This document shows positions 15,663-24,536 of a stretch of DNA of 64,000 nt, in pieces (position 1 is the first letter of the stretch; every line of letters begins with the position of its first letter). The stretch is from Nocardioides albertanoniae (GTDB lineage Bacteria; Actinomycetota; Actinomycetes; Propionibacteriales; Nocardioidaceae), in the NCBI RefSeq assembly GCF_006716315.1, contig NZ_VFOV01000001.1, forward strand, positions 2,434,501-2,498,500. Direction: 5' to 3'. Made by a program: the position numbers and the translations under genes. The notes beneath the pieces were generated by a model that was not told where the DNA came from, searched no databases, and saw only the letters and a program-made list of their open reading frames with translations.

Positions 15663-16042
15663 AGATGCAGACCGGCGAGAAGATCCCTGTCTGGGAGCTC
15701 CCGATCACCCCGACGCTGGTGGTCTCGACTGCGATCGCGACCCGCGACTTCCAGGACGTGCACCACGACCGCGACCGCGCCCAGGCGGCCGGCTCGAAGG
15801 ACATCTTCATGAACATCCTGACCTCGACGGCGCTGTGCGAGCGCTACGTCACCGACTGGGCCGGGACCGAGGTGCAGATCAAGGGCATCGCGATCCGGCT
15901 CGGCGCCCCGGCCTATCCCTACGACACGCTGTCGTTCTCCGGCGAGGTCACCGAGGTGGCCGACGGCGTCGCCACCATCGCTGTCACCGGCGCGGTCTCG
16001 CTCGGTGCGCACGTGACCGGAACGGTGAGGATCGCCGCATGA
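15659..16042 (+). CDS. chsH1: ChsH1, MaoC-like steroid enoyl-CoA hydratase subunit
   Basis: 127 residues, ATG at 15659 inside the preceding stop (ATGA); an ATG at 15665 is the alternative. A single hot-dog domain with hydratase motif TRDFQDVHHDRDRAQAAG; Asp30 and His35 are the expected catalytic pair. Length agrees with M. tuberculosis ChsH1 (Rv3541c). It pairs with the MaoC protein at 14737 to hydrate the 3-carbon side-chain enoyl-CoA of the steroid. Confidence 0.88.
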   Translation: MKMQTGEKIPVWELPITPTLVVSTAIATRDFQDVHHDRDRAQAAGSKDIFMNILTSTALCERYVTDWAGTEVQIKGIAIRLGAPAYPYDTLSFSGEVTEVADGVATIAVTGAVSLGAHVTGTVRIAA

Positions 16043-17205
16043 GCCTGAGCAAGAAGGCCGCGATCGTCGGGATCGGCGCCACCGAGTTCTCCAAGGAATC
16101 CGGGCGATCCGAGCTCCAGCTGAGCATCGAGGCGACCCGGGCCGCCCTGAAAGACGCCGGTCTCACCCCCGCAGACGTCGACGGGCTCACCACGTTCACC
16201 ATGGACACCAGCTCCGAGATCGCGCTGGCCCGCGAGCTGGGCCTCGGCGACCTGAGGTTCTTCTCCCGGATCAACTACGGCGGCGGCGCGGCGTGCGCGA
16301 CGATCCAGCAGGCCGCGATGGCGGTCGCCACCGGTGTCGCGGACGTCGTCGTCGCCTACCGTGGCTTCAACGAGCGCTCCGGGCAGCGGTTCGGGCAGGT
16401 GCAGCCCTGGGCCGCCCAGCAGGTCAACACCAACGGCATCGACAACTCCTGGACCTACCCGCTCGGCCTCTCGACGCCGGCGGCGACCGTGGCGATGCAG
16501 GCGCGCCGCTATATGCACGACTACGGCGTGACCAGCGCCGATTTCGGTGCTGTCGCCGTCGCCGACCGGCGCCACGCCGCGACCAACCCCGCGGCGTTCT
16601 TCTATCAGAAGCCGATCACGCTCGCGGACCACCAGGCCTCGAGGATGATCGCCGACCCGCTGCACCTGCTCGACTGCTGCCAGGAGTCCGACGGCGCCGT
16701 CGCGATCGTCGTCACCAGCCCCGAGCGAGCCCGCGACCTGGCCCAGTCGCCGGTCGCCGTCGCCGCAGCCGCCCAGGGCAGCGCCGCCGACCAGTACGTG
16801 ATGACCTCCTACTACCGCGACGAGATCGGCATCCCGGAGATGGGTGTCGTGGCCAAGGATCTCTGGCGCCAGTCCGGCCTCACCCCGGCCGACATCGACA
16901 CCGCCGTCCTCTACGACCACTTCACCCCCTATGTGCTCATGCAGCTCGAGGAGCTCGGCTTCTGCGGCAGGGGAGAGGCGAAGGACTTCGTACGCGACGG
17001 CGCCATCGAGCTCGGTGGCCGGCTGCCGATCAACACCCACGGCGGTCAGCTCGGCGAGGCGTACCTGCACGGCATGAACGGCATCGCCGAGGGCGTACGC
17101 CAGGTGCGCGGCACCTCGGTCAACCACGTCGACGGGGCCGCGCGGGTGCTCGTCACCGCCGGCACCGGCGTCCCGACGAGCGGGTTGGTGCTCACGTCCG
17201 GATAG
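16039..17205 (+). CDS. ltp2: Ltp2, thiolase-fold steroid side-chain aldolase
   Basis: 388 residues, ATG at 16039 overlapping chsH1 (ATGA). A thiolase-fold protein without the usual nucleophilic Cys context; it has GIGATEFSKESGRSE, INYGGGAACATIQQAAMAVA, LLDCCQESDGAVAIVVTS, LYDHFTPYVLMQLEELGFCG and INTHGGQLGEAYLHGMNGI. These are hallmarks of the SCP-x/Ltp2 group. Ltp2 cleaves the 17-hydroxy-propanoyl-CoA side chain to a 17-ketosteroid and propionyl-CoA. It is the last gene of the 12560-17205 operon and is followed by a hairpin. Confidence 0.9.
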   Translation: MSLSKKAAIVGIGATEFSKESGRSELQLSIEATRAALKDAGLTPADVDGLTTFTMDTSSEIALARELGLGDLRFFSRINYGGGAACATIQQAAMAVATGVADVVVAYRGFNERSGQRFGQVQPWAAQQVNTNGIDNSWTYPLGLSTPAATVAMQARRYMHDYGVTSADFGAVAVADRRHAATNPAAFFYQKPITLADHQASRMIADPLHLLDCCQESDGAVAIVVTSPERARDLAQSPVAVAAAAQGSAADQYVMTSYYRDEIGIPEMGVVAKDLWRQSGLTPADIDTAVLYDHFTPYVLMQLEELGFCGRGEAKDFVRDGAIELGGRLPINTHGGQLGEAYLHGMNGIAEGVRQVRGTSVNHVDGAARVLVTAGTGVPTSGLVLTSG

Positions 17206-17230
17206 CCGGTTGAAACGTTGCGCAACTACT

Positions 17231-17269
17231 TGCAGTGCCCGGTCTCTCGTGGAGCGCCCGGGCACTGCA
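17231..17269 (+). terminator. Hairpin after ltp2
   Basis: Perfect 12-bp stem: TGCAGTGCCCGG (17231-17242) pairs with CCGGGCACTGCA (17258-17269) around a 15-nt loop. Only a short GTTT follows, so termination would be hairpin-driven. It separates the sterol operon from the carbohydrate island. Confidence 0.7.
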
Positions 17270-17331
17270 GGTTTCGGAACGTATGCGACATGAGGGTTGA
17301 CGCGTGACGTGGATCACTCTAGGTTCGTCCT

Positions 17332-17350
17332 GCAAGATCTTGCTGCAAGA
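17332..17350 (+). promoter_or_regulatory. Amylase promoter operator, LacI/MalR-like
   Basis: Three alternating half-sites GCAAGA / TCTTGC / GCAAGA occur without gaps larger than one base: GCAAGATCTTGC (17332-17343) is a perfect palindrome, and TCTTGCTGCAAGA (17338-17350) is a second one about a central T. Streptomyces amylase genes are controlled by LacI-type MalR through CTTGCAG-like repeats, so a maltose-type regulator is likely. Confidence 0.6.
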
Positions 17351-17413
17351 TTCAAGCGTGCCGGCCTGCCCCCTACACAGACCTGGCGCGCGCCCTTCGA
17401 CGCAGGAGGAACC

Positions 17414-18811
17414 ATGGCCAGACATTTCATCGGGAGAAGGGCCATGGCGGCGGCGCTTGCCCTCTCGGCCGGAGCCGCCGCCGCGCTCACGACCCCAGCC
17501 CAGGCGCAAGCCGCGCCGCCGGGGGAGAAGGACGTCACCGCGGTGATGTTCGAATGGAGCTTCGCCTCGGTGGCAACGGCCTGCACCGACTCCCTCGGGC
17601 CGGCCGGTTACGGCTACGTCCAGGTCTCCCCGCCCCAGGAGCACATCCAGGGATCTCAGTGGTGGACGTCCTACCAGCCCGTCAGCTACAAGATCGCGGG
17701 CAGGCTCGGTGACCGCAACGCCTTCGCGAGCATGGTCGAGACCTGTCACGGCGCAGGGGTGAAGGTCGTCGCCGACACCGTCATCAACCACATGTCGGCG
17801 GGGTCGGGCACCGGCACCGGCGGGTCCTCCTACACCAAGTACGACTACCCCGGCCTCTACTCCGCCGCCGACATGGACAGCTGCACGGCCACGATCAGCA
17901 ACTACCAGGACCGCGCAAACGTCCAGGAGTGCGAGCTGGTCGGGCTCGCGGATCTCGACACCGGTGAGGACTACGTACGCGGCAAGATCGCCGGCTACAT
18001 GAACGACCTGCTCTCGCTCGGGGTCGACGGGTTCCGCATCGACGCCGCCAAGCACATGGCGGCCGCAGACCTCGCCGACATCAAGTCGCGACTGAGCGAC
18101 CCGAACGTCTACTGGAAGCAGGAGGCGATCTTCGGCGCCGGTGAGGCGGTCTCCCCGACCGAGTACGTCGGCACCGGCGACGTCCAGGAGTTCCGCTACG
18201 GCCGCGACCTCAAGCGGGTCTTCAACGACGAGAACCTCGCCTACCTGAACAACTTCGGCGAGGGCTGGGGTCACATGGCCTCAGACGATGCGGCGGTCTT
18301 CGTCGACAACCACGACACCGAGCGCGGCGGCGACACCCTCAGCTACAAGGACGGCGCCGCCTACACCCTGGCCAACGTCTTCATGCTGGCCTGGCCCTAC
18401 GGATCGCCCGACATCAACTCCGGCTACGAGTGGAGCGACAAGGATGCCGGCCCGCCCAGCTCCGGCGCGGTCAGCGCCTGCTACTCCGACGGCTGGAAGT
18501 GTCAGCACGCCTGGCCCGAGATCTCCTCGATGGTCGCTCTCCGCAACACCGCACGCGGCGAGGCCGTCACCGACTGGTGGGACAACGGCGCCGACCAGAT
18601 CGCGTTCGGCCGCGGCGACAAGGCCTACGTCGTGATCAACCACGAGTCCTCCGCACTGAGCCGTACGTTCGAGACGTCCCTGCCGGGCGGCGACTACTGC
18701 GACGTGCAGAGTGGCAACCCGGTCACCGTGAACGACTCCGGACAGTTCACCGCCACCCTCGGACCCGACGCGGCGCTCGCCCTGCACGTGGGCGCCACGA
18801 CCTGCGGCTGA
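17414..18811 (+). CDS. Secreted alpha-amylase (GH13)
   Basis: 465 residues, ATG at 17414 after CAGGAGGA. A signal peptide of about 31 residues ([18 protein letters not shown] then TPAQAQA) marks export. Catalytic landmarks: [10 protein letters not shown] (region I), [13 protein letters not shown] with the nucleophile Asp (region II), [10 protein letters not shown] (region III, general acid Glu) and [13 protein letters not shown] (region IV). The C-terminal beta domain is short, and no starch-binding module is present. The enzyme hydrolyses alpha-1,4 links of starch. There is no KstR box; the upstream palindromes suggest maltose control. Pullulanase follows after a hairpin. Confidence 0.92.
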   Translation: MARHFIGRRAMAAALALSAGAAAALTTPAQAQAAPPGEKDVTAVMFEWSFASVATACTDSLGPAGYGYVQVSPPQEHIQGSQWWTSYQPVSYKIAGRLGDRNAFASMVETCHGAGVKVVADTVINHMSAGSGTGTGGSSYTKYDYPGLYSAADMDSCTATISNYQDRANVQECELVGLADLDTGEDYVRGKIAGYMNDLLSLGVDGFRIDAAKHMAAADLADIKSRLSDPNVYWKQEAIFGAGEAVSPTEYVGTGDVQEFRYGRDLKRVFNDENLAYLNNFGEGWGHMASDDAAVFVDNHDTERGGDTLSYKDGAAYTLANVFMLAWPYGSPDINSGYEWSDKDAGPPSSGAVSACYSDGWKCQHAWPEISSMVALRNTARGEAVTDWWDNGADQIAFGRGDKAYVVINHESSALSRTFETSLPGGDYCDVQSGNPVTVNDSGQFTATLGPDAALALHVGATTCG

Positions 18812-18822
18812 CCCCACCATCG

Positions 18823-18863
18823 CCGACCGTCCGACGCTCGCCCCACACGTGTCGGGCGGTCGG
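18823..18863 (+). terminator. Hairpin after alpha-amylase
   Basis: CCGACCGTCCGAC (18823-18835) pairs with GTCGGGCGGTCGG (18851-18863) with a single G-U pair, 13 bp, loop 15 nt. It sits 12 bp after the amylase stop and 30 bp before the pullulanase start. Confidence 0.65.
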
Positions 18864-18892
18864 TCTCCAGCAACGCCCAGAGAGGCCTCGAG

Positions 18893-21610
18893 GTGAATCG
18901 AAGAAGCAGGACGGTGGTCACGATCGCCGGAGCACTGATCGCGGCGGCGTTGTCCGCGGCGCCGCCGGTGCCGTCGGCGTCCGCGGCGTACGTGGCGTCC
19001 GAGACTCAGGACGACAGGCTCGACCTGAGCACGGCCCACGCGCAATGGATCGACGCCGGCACGGTCGTCGTGCCGAGGGAGATGGCGAGCGGCTCGGCGA
19101 CCTCGGCGGCGCTCGTCTACGACCGCGACGGTGGCATCGCCGTCGGCGACGGCGAGCTCGACGGCGCGGAGCACCAGCTGCGCCTGCGGGCCACCTCGCT
19201 CTCGGACGCGCAGAAGGCGAGATTCCCGCATCTCTCCGACTACGCGGCGTTCACCGTCGACCGCGGCGGCCGTTCCCGGGTCCGTGAGGCGCTGACCGGT
19301 CAGGTGTTGTTCGCCCAGAGCGGCGACGAGGCACTGGTGACGGCGACCGGGGTGCAGACCCAAGGAGTCCTCGACGACCTCTACGGCGCGAAGGCGACGA
19401 GAGCCGCCCTCGGGCCTGTCTTCAAGGCCGGCTCGGTCACCCTGTCGGTGTGGGCGCCCACCGCCCACGACGTGGAGCTGGAGCTCGGTGAGGCGGGATC
19501 CGCCGACACCGCTACGGTGCGGATGCGACGAGACCGCGCCAGCGGCGTCTGGTCGGCGACCGGACCAGCGTCGGCATGGCGCGGCAAGGCCTACCGCTAT
19601 CAGGTCGAGGTCTGGGCGCCGAGCGTGCAGAAGGTCGTGACCAACAAGGTCACCGATCCCTACTCGCTCGCTCTGACCGCAGACTCCGAACGCAGCCTCG
19701 TCGTCGACCTCGGCGACCGTGCGCTGGCTCCCGCGGGGTGGACCACCCTGCGCAAGCCGAGGGCCGTGGCGATGAAGGACGCGCAGATCCAGGAGCTCCA
19801 CATCCGCGACTTGTCCGTGGAAGACACGACCAGTGCGCATCCGGGCACCTACCGTGCCTTCACCGAGCAGCACAGCGACGGCTCCGAGCACCTGCGCGAG
19901 CTGGCCCGCTCGGGCACGTCCTACGTGCACCTGCTGCCAGCCTTCGACATCGTTACCATCGCGGAGAAGAGGGCCGACCAGGCAACTCCCGACTGTGATC
20001 TCGGGGCCCTTCCCGGCGACAGCGACAAGCAGCAGGAGTGCGTCATGAAGGCCGCTCCCGCCGATGCGTACAACTGGGGCTACGACCCCTACCACTACAC
20101 GGTGCCCGAGGGTTCCTACGCGAGCGACCCGGACGGCACGGCCCGCACCGTCGAGTTCCGCGAGATGGTCCAGTCCCTCAACGAGGACGGCCTGCGCGTC
20201 GTCATGGACGTGGTCTACAACCACACCGCCGGCAGCGGTCAGGCGAAGACATCGGTGCTCGACAAGATCGTCCCGGGCTACTACCAGCGTCTTCTCGCCG
20301 ACGGCTCGGTCGCCACCTCCACCTGCTGCGCCAACACGGCGCCGGAGAACGCGATGATGGGCAAGCTCGTCGTCGACTCGGTCCTCACCTGGGCCAAGGC
20401 CTACAAGGTCGACGGGTTCCGGTTCGACCTGATGGGCCATCACCCGAAGGCGAACATCATGGCTGTGCGCAAGGCGCTCGACGCGTTGACGACATCGAAG
20501 GACGGTGTCGACGGCAAGTCGATCATCCTCTACGGCGAGGGCTGGAACTTCGGCGAGATCGCCGACGACGCCCGATTCGTCCAGGCCACTCAGAAGAACA
20601 TGGCTGGCACCGGCATCGCGACCTTCAACGACCGCTCCCGAGATGCCGTACGCGGCGGCTCGCCGTTCGACGCCGACCCGGGCGTCCAGGGTTTTGCGAG
20701 CGGTCTGTTCACCGACCCGAACGACTCGGAGGCCAACGGCACCCCAGCCGAGCAGAAGGAACGCCTGCTCCACTATCAGGACCTGATCAAGGTCGGGCTG
20801 TCCGGCAATCTCGCCGATTATGAGTTCACCGACTCGACGGGCCGACGTGTGAGGGGCTCACAGGTGGACTACAACGGTGCGCCCGCGGGCTATGCCGACG
20901 CCCCGGGCGATGCGCTCGCCTATGCCGACGCCCACGACAACGAGACCCTCTACGACACGCTCGCGTTCAAGCTGCCGGTAGCGACCAGCACCGCCGACCG
21001 CGCTCGGATGCAGGTCGTCGCGATGGCGACCGCCCTCCTCTCCCAGGGGCCGGCGCTCTCCCAGGCCGGCAGCGACCTGCTGCGCTCGAAGTCGCTCGAC
21101 CGCAACTCCTACGACAGCGGTGACTGGTTCAACGCGATCCACTGGGACTGCGGCGCCGGGAACGGTTTCGCCCGCGGTCTTCCGCCGGCCACCGACAACG
21201 AGGACAAGTGGTCCTACGCCAAGCCGTTGCTCGCCTCGGTGCCGGTCCCGGGGTGCTCCGACATCGAAGGTGCTTCGGCCGCCTACCAGGACCTGCTGAA
21301 GCTGCGTACGGACGAGGCGGCGTTCCATCTCGCCGACTCCGGCCATGTGCAGAAGGAGCTCTCGTTCCCGCTCTCGGGTGCGGGGGAGACGGCGGGCGTC
21401 ATCACCATGCGTCTGGGCGATCTCGTGGTGGTCTTCAACGCGACCGCGGCTCCCCAACAGCAGGTCGTGAAGGAGGCCGAGGGGATCGACTATCGGCTCC
21501 ACCCGGTCCAGGCCGACGGCACCGACGACGTGGTCAAGGAGTCGTCGTTCACAGCCGGGTCGGGCACGTTCACGGTGCCTGCCCGCACGGTCGCGGTCTT
21601 CACGCGCTGA
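18893..21610 (+). CDS. pulA: Secreted type I pullulanase (GH13)
   Basis: 905 residues, GTG at 18893. A signal peptide of about 32 residues (TVVTIAGALIAAALSAAP, then PSASA) is present. After a poorly conserved N-terminal region comes the CBM48-like part (VTLSVWAPTAHDVELELG, YRYQVEVWAP). The GH13 barrel carries the pullulanase signature YNWGYDPYHY. Other landmarks are VVMDVVYNHTA, VDGFRFDLMGHH (nucleophile), LYGEGWNFGE (acid) and SQAGSDLLRSKSLDRNSYD. Type I pullulanase cuts alpha-1,6 branches of starch or pullulan, which complements the amylase upstream. A hairpin follows. Confidence 0.93.
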   Translation: MNRRSRTVVTIAGALIAAALSAAPPVPSASAAYVASETQDDRLDLSTAHAQWIDAGTVVVPREMASGSATSAALVYDRDGGIAVGDGELDGAEHQLRLRATSLSDAQKARFPHLSDYAAFTVDRGGRSRVREALTGQVLFAQSGDEALVTATGVQTQGVLDDLYGAKATRAALGPVFKAGSVTLSVWAPTAHDVELELGEAGSADTATVRMRRDRASGVWSATGPASAWRGKAYRYQVEVWAPSVQKVVTNKVTDPYSLALTADSERSLVVDLGDRALAPAGWTTLRKPRAVAMKDAQIQELHIRDLSVEDTTSAHPGTYRAFTEQHSDGSEHLRELARSGTSYVHLLPAFDIVTIAEKRADQATPDCDLGALPGDSDKQQECVMKAAPADAYNWGYDPYHYTVPEGSYASDPDGTARTVEFREMVQSLNEDGLRVVMDVVYNHTAGSGQAKTSVLDKIVPGYYQRLLADGSVATSTCCANTAPENAMMGKLVVDSVLTWAKAYKVDGFRFDLMGHHPKANIMAVRKALDALTTSKDGVDGKSIILYGEGWNFGEIADDARFVQATQKNMAGTGIATFNDRSRDAVRGGSPFDADPGVQGFASGLFTDPNDSEANGTPAEQKERLLHYQDLIKVGLSGNLADYEFTDSTGRRVRGSQVDYNGAPAGYADAPGDALAYADAHDNETLYDTLAFKLPVATSTADRARMQVVAMATALLSQGPALSQAGSDLLRSKSLDRNSYDSGDWFNAIHWDCGAGNGFARGLPPATDNEDKWSYAKPLLASVPVPGCSDIEGASAAYQDLLKLRTDEAAFHLADSGHVQKELSFPLSGAGETAGVITMRLGDLVVVFNATAAPQQQVVKEAEGIDYRLHPVQADGTDDVVKESSFTAGSGTFTVPARTVAVFTR

Positions 21611-21634
21611 CCGGCGCGAGGGTGAAATCGACGC

Positions 21635-21657
21635 GGCCCCGGCGAGCAGCCGGGGCC
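21635..21657. terminator. Hairpin between pulA and a small convergent gene
   Basis: GGCCCCGGC (21635-21643) pairs perfectly with GCCGGGGCC (21649-21657) around GAGCA. It may stop transcription from both sides. Confidence 0.7.
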
Positions 21658-21679
21658 TGCGGTCTGGATCCAGCGAAGA

Positions 21680-21781
21680 TCAGGACGGGTTGTTGCCGGC
21701 GATCGCGCCGACCACCACGAGCGTGATGACAACCAGGGACGCGATCACCATCAGGCCGACCGGGCTCCGGAAGTCGAACAT
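21680..21781 (-). CDS. 33-residue single-pass membrane peptide
   Basis: Short frame from ATG at 21781 to TGA at 21680-21682, preceded by AAAGGAAC at good spacing (TTTCGAAAGGAACCCCC then ATG). It encodes MFDFRSPVG followed by a hydrophobic helix (LMVIASLVVITLVVVGAIAG, residues 10-29) and a short NNPS tail. The pattern (short polar start, one transmembrane helix, small tail) and the strong ribosome site support a real small membrane protein. I do not recognise the family. It is convergent with pulA, and a long leader of about 290 nt without a clear gene lies upstream. Confidence 0.65.
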   Translation of the reverse strand: MFDFRSPVGLMVIASLVVITLVVVGAIAGNNPS

Positions 21782-22075
21782 GGGGGTTCCTTTCGAAATA
21801 GTTCGGCGTCAGGCGTCGTGCGGGGAGTCGAGGGCCTGCGGACGCGTCGGGAAGCCAGTCATCGGCGATCCGACTGGCGGTCCCGGTGAGCTCCGGGGCG
21901 TCCATGCCGAACGAGACGGTGATCTGAGCCCATGGCGTCGCGTATACGAAACCAGAGACGGCCGGAGGCGCGTAGGGCAGAAAGTCCCGATCTGGCGTCG
22001 ACCTATTTATCTGTCGGGCGATATGTGCTATGGCAACTGTTCGCCGGCGACTGGTAAAGACTTTACCGCTCCACC
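21782..22075. other. 294-bp stretch with no recognised gene
   Basis: This gap between the membrane peptide and the flavoprotein end has lower GC (for example CCTATTTATCTGTCGGGCG near 21992-22010) and no KstR box. The minus strand stays open through most of it but lacks a ribosome site and recognisable motifs. It could be the leader RNA of the 33-residue peptide. I see no known riboswitch pattern. Confidence 0.4.
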
Positions 22076-23554
22076 TTACTGCGCTGGACCACGGCCCCCT
22101 GCGGCGTGACGGCCGGCACGCCGCCCGAAGTAGGATCCGTCGCCGAGCTGCATCCCCGAGGCGTAGCCCTTGGCGTCCTGGGCGAGGTTGGCCGCGCAGG
22201 CGCCGGCGGCGTAGAGGCCGGTGATCGCCGATCCGTCCTCGCGGCGCACCTCGCCGTCGACGGTGGTGGCGAGGCCGCCCATGGTGAACCCGGCGTACAT
22301 CGCCTTGCCCAGGGAGAGGTCGTAGGCGCCCCAGGGGCCGGTGTCCTGTGCCTGCGTCCACTCGGCCGCCTTGTGCAGCTCGGGGTCCTCGCCCGCCGCG
22401 GCATGGGTGTTGTAGGAGGTCAGGGTCTCGTCGAGCGCGTCGAAGGGTACGCCGAGACCGGCAGCCATCTCCTCGACCGTCTCCCAGCCGTCGATGAACG
22501 GGCACAGCGGCATCTGCGGGTGCTCGATGTGCGCGGAGTCGACGATCAAGAACGCGGCCGAGTCGGGCTGCTCCATGACGAAGGCCGCCGTACGCGCGTG
22601 GTAGGAGTCCTCGGCGACGAACCGCTTTCCGTGCTTGTTGACGATGATGCCGGTCAGCAGGATCGAGGGTGGGTAGAAGGGGGCGGTCTGGAACGGCTCG
22701 TCCATGAACCGCCACTCGCCGCCGGCCGAGGCACCCAGCCGCAGGCCGAGACCGTCGTCGTAGGTGGAGGCGAGGGGGAAGAGCTTCTCGCCGAGGCGCG
22801 GGGTGTGCTCGGTGACCATGTCGGCGTTGCCGACGAAGCCACCGGCAGCGACGATCACCGCGTCGGCGCGGATCGCGCCGCGCTCCTCGAAGTGGCGCCA
22901 TGCCAGCCCGACCACCCGGCCCGACTCCATGACCAGGTTGGTCGCGCCGGTCTCGAAGCGGATGGTCGCCGAGGTCTCCGCGAGCCGGTCGGCCATCCGG
23001 TCGACGACCAGCTTGGCACCCCCGGTGTCGCCCGGCACCGGAACCTTGTGGCCGCGCGGCGCCGGCACGGCGAGGTCGCGGAAGGGGTGCACCTTCTCGT
23101 TGCCGGTGTACATCAGCCCCTCGGTGCCGGGCTGGATCACCGCCTTGCCCGGCCAGAAGGTGCGCTCGAACTCGAAGCCCAGCGCCTCCAGCCAGTCGAA
23201 GTGCTCGACCGAGTCGTCGCAGTAGGCGCGGATCTTGTCGTCCTCGGGATCCTTGGAGACCGCGTGGATGTAGTTGAACATCTCCTCGGCCGAGTCCTCG
23301 ATCCCGGTGGCCTTCTGTACCGCGGTGCCGCCGCCGAGGTAGAAGTGGCCGCCGGCCATCGCCGAGGTGCCGCCGGGCTCGGCCGCGCGCTCGAGGAGCA
23401 CGACCCGCGCCCCGCTGCGCGCCGCCTCGAGCGCCGCCGCCCCGCCGGAGACCCCGAAGCCGACCACGATCACATCGGTCTGCTCCGACCAGCCACCGAA
23501 ACGTTCCTCGACGTCGGCGGGGGAGAGTACGTCGGGCAGTGCTGTGCCGCTCAT
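22076..23554 (-). CDS. FAD-dependent oxidoreductase, KstD/fumarate reductase flavoprotein family
   Basis: 492 residues, ATG at 23554 with GGGAAGG upstream. The N-terminus has the FAD Rossmann motif DVIVVGFGVSGGAAALEAAR followed by VVLLERAAEPGGTSAMAGG. The substrate domain has GGFVGNADMV. The C-terminal FAD contact is ITGLYAAGACAANLAQDAKG and YASGMQLGDGSYFGRRAG. This is the KstD-like family but clearly different from the kstD at 24536. It probably dehydrogenates or reduces a ketosteroid intermediate. It is transcribed from a promoter in an unusual inverted repeat that carries two KstR-like boxes. Confidence 0.8.
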   Translation of the reverse strand: MSGTALPDVLSPADVEERFGGWSEQTDVIVVGFGVSGGAAALEAARSGARVVLLERAAEPGGTSAMAGGHFYLGGGTAVQKATGIEDSAEEMFNYIHAVSKDPEDDKIRAYCDDSVEHFDWLEALGFEFERTFWPGKAVIQPGTEGLMYTGNEKVHPFRDLAVPAPRGHKVPVPGDTGGAKLVVDRMADRLAETSATIRFETGATNLVMESGRVVGLAWRHFEERGAIRADAVIVAAGGFVGNADMVTEHTPRLGEKLFPLASTYDDGLGLRLGASAGGEWRFMDEPFQTAPFYPPSILLTGIIVNKHGKRFVAEDSYHARTAAFVMEQPDSAAFLIVDSAHIEHPQMPLCPFIDGWETVEEMAAGLGVPFDALDETLTSYNTHAAAGEDPELHKAAEWTQAQDTGPWGAYDLSLGKAMYAGFTMGGLATTVDGEVRREDGSAITGLYAAGACAANLAQDAKGYASGMQLGDGSYFGRRAGRHAAGGRGPAQ

Positions 23555-23569
23555 GCTGATGCCTTCCCG

Positions 23570-23640
23570 TGTAACACGTTGTTCGTAGGACTATCCGGTC
23601 GTTCCAATAGGGCGAGTAGTCCTACGAACAACGTGTTACA
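23570..23640. repeat. 24-bp perfect inverted repeat with KstR boxes in both arms
   Basis: Arms 23570-23593 and 23617-23640 are perfect reverse complements, separated by 23 bp. Each arm holds a KstR-like box with one mismatch: 23570-23583 TGTAACACGTTGTT and 23627-23640 AACAACGTGTTACA. It lies before the flavoprotein start (23554) and after the hydratase stop (23652), so it may be both a double operator and a terminator hairpin for the kstD operon. Confidence 0.85.
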
Positions 23641-23651
23641 GCCTGCGCGGC

Positions 23652-24536
23652 TCATCGCTTCACCACGTAGCAGTCGGCGAGCACCGGGGCGCCGTCACGG
23701 TCAGGATCCTCCGAGGAGATCGTGGCCCTGATCAGGATCTTCGGGCCGTCGTCCCATGCCTCGACCGAGATCGTCTCGCCTGGGAAGACGATCCCCGCGA
23801 ACCTCGCCCCGAACCCGGCCACCCGGGTGGCATCGCCGTCGAGAAGGAGCGCGGTCGCCTCGCGCAGCACGATCCCGTAGGAGCACAGCCCGTGCAGGAT
23901 CGGCTTCGGGAAGCCGGCCTTCGCGGCGAAGGCGGGGTCGGCGTGGAGCGGGTTGCGGTCGCCGCAGAGCCGGTAGAGGAGCGCCTGCTGCTCCGTGACG
24001 TCGTACGCCGCGACAGCATCGGGCGCGCGATCGGGGACCGGGAGCGCGGTCGACGGGCCGCGTTCGCCTCCGAAGCCGCCCTCGCCGCGTACGAAGATCG
24101 AGCTTCTGACCGTCCACAACGGCTCGCCGGCCGGGGTCGTGGCGACCCCCTCCTGCACGATGACGGCGGCCTTGCCCTTGTCCCAGACCTCGGCGATCCG
24201 GGTCGAGACGACGGCCTCGCCGGAGGCCGGGATCGGGCCGTCGACGTGGATCTCCTGGGAGCCGTGGAGCACCGAGGCCAGGTCGATGTCGCAGCCCGGC
24301 ATGTCGAGCGAGGGCGGCTCGGTGACGTGGAAGGTGGGTGCCACGACCCCGAAGGACGGCAGCACCGTGAGGGCGTCGGAGTCGAGCGTGTAGCGAAGGG
24401 CCGCGGGGTCGGTCGCGTCGCCCGCACGTGAGCCCGCGCCGATGCCGAGGTGGTAGAGCAGCACGTCGGACGAGCTCCACGTGAACCGTTGCTCGGGCAG
24501 CGAGGCTCCGATGGCCTTGGCGGGATCGATGGGCAT
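23652..24536 (-). CDS. MaoC-like 2-enoyl-CoA hydratase (Rv3538 / Hsd4B type)
   Basis: 294 residues, ATG at 24536 overlapping the kstD stop (ATGA). A double hot-dog protein of the hydratase-2 family. The N-terminal half has FTWSSSDVLLYHLGIGAGS and VVAPTFHV. The C-terminal half has the hydratase-2 motif LYRLCGDRNPLHADPAFA then PILHGLCSYG. In M. tuberculosis kstD (Rv3537) is followed by the same protein type (Rv3538), which hydrates steroid side-chain enoyl-CoA. It is co-transcribed with kstD from the 26332 operator region. Confidence 0.85.
   Translation of the reverse strand: MPIDPAKAIGASLPEQRFTWSSSDVLLYHLGIGAGSRAGDATDPAALRYTLDSDALTVLPSFGVVAPTFHVTEPPSLDMPGCDIDLASVLHGSQEIHVDGPIPASGEAVVSTRIAEVWDKGKAAVIVQEGVATTPAGEPLWTVRSSIFVRGEGGFGGERGPSTALPVPDRAPDAVAAYDVTEQQALLYRLCGDRNPLHADPAFAAKAGFPKPILHGLCSYGIVLREATALLLDGDATRVAGFGARFAGIVFPGETISVEAWDDGPKILIRATISSEDPDRDGAPVLADCYVVKR

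Noticed and set aside
18281..20773. 830-codon open frame on the minus strand
   Set aside because: It lies fully opposite the amylase and pullulanase genes, whose proteins have clear catalytic motifs; long antisense frames are common at this GC content and this one shows no domain.
21782..22075. Riboswitch or a minus-strand gene of about 85 residues
   Set aside because: No known riboswitch core was found, and the minus-strand frame has no ribosome site or family motif; left as an unexplained gap.
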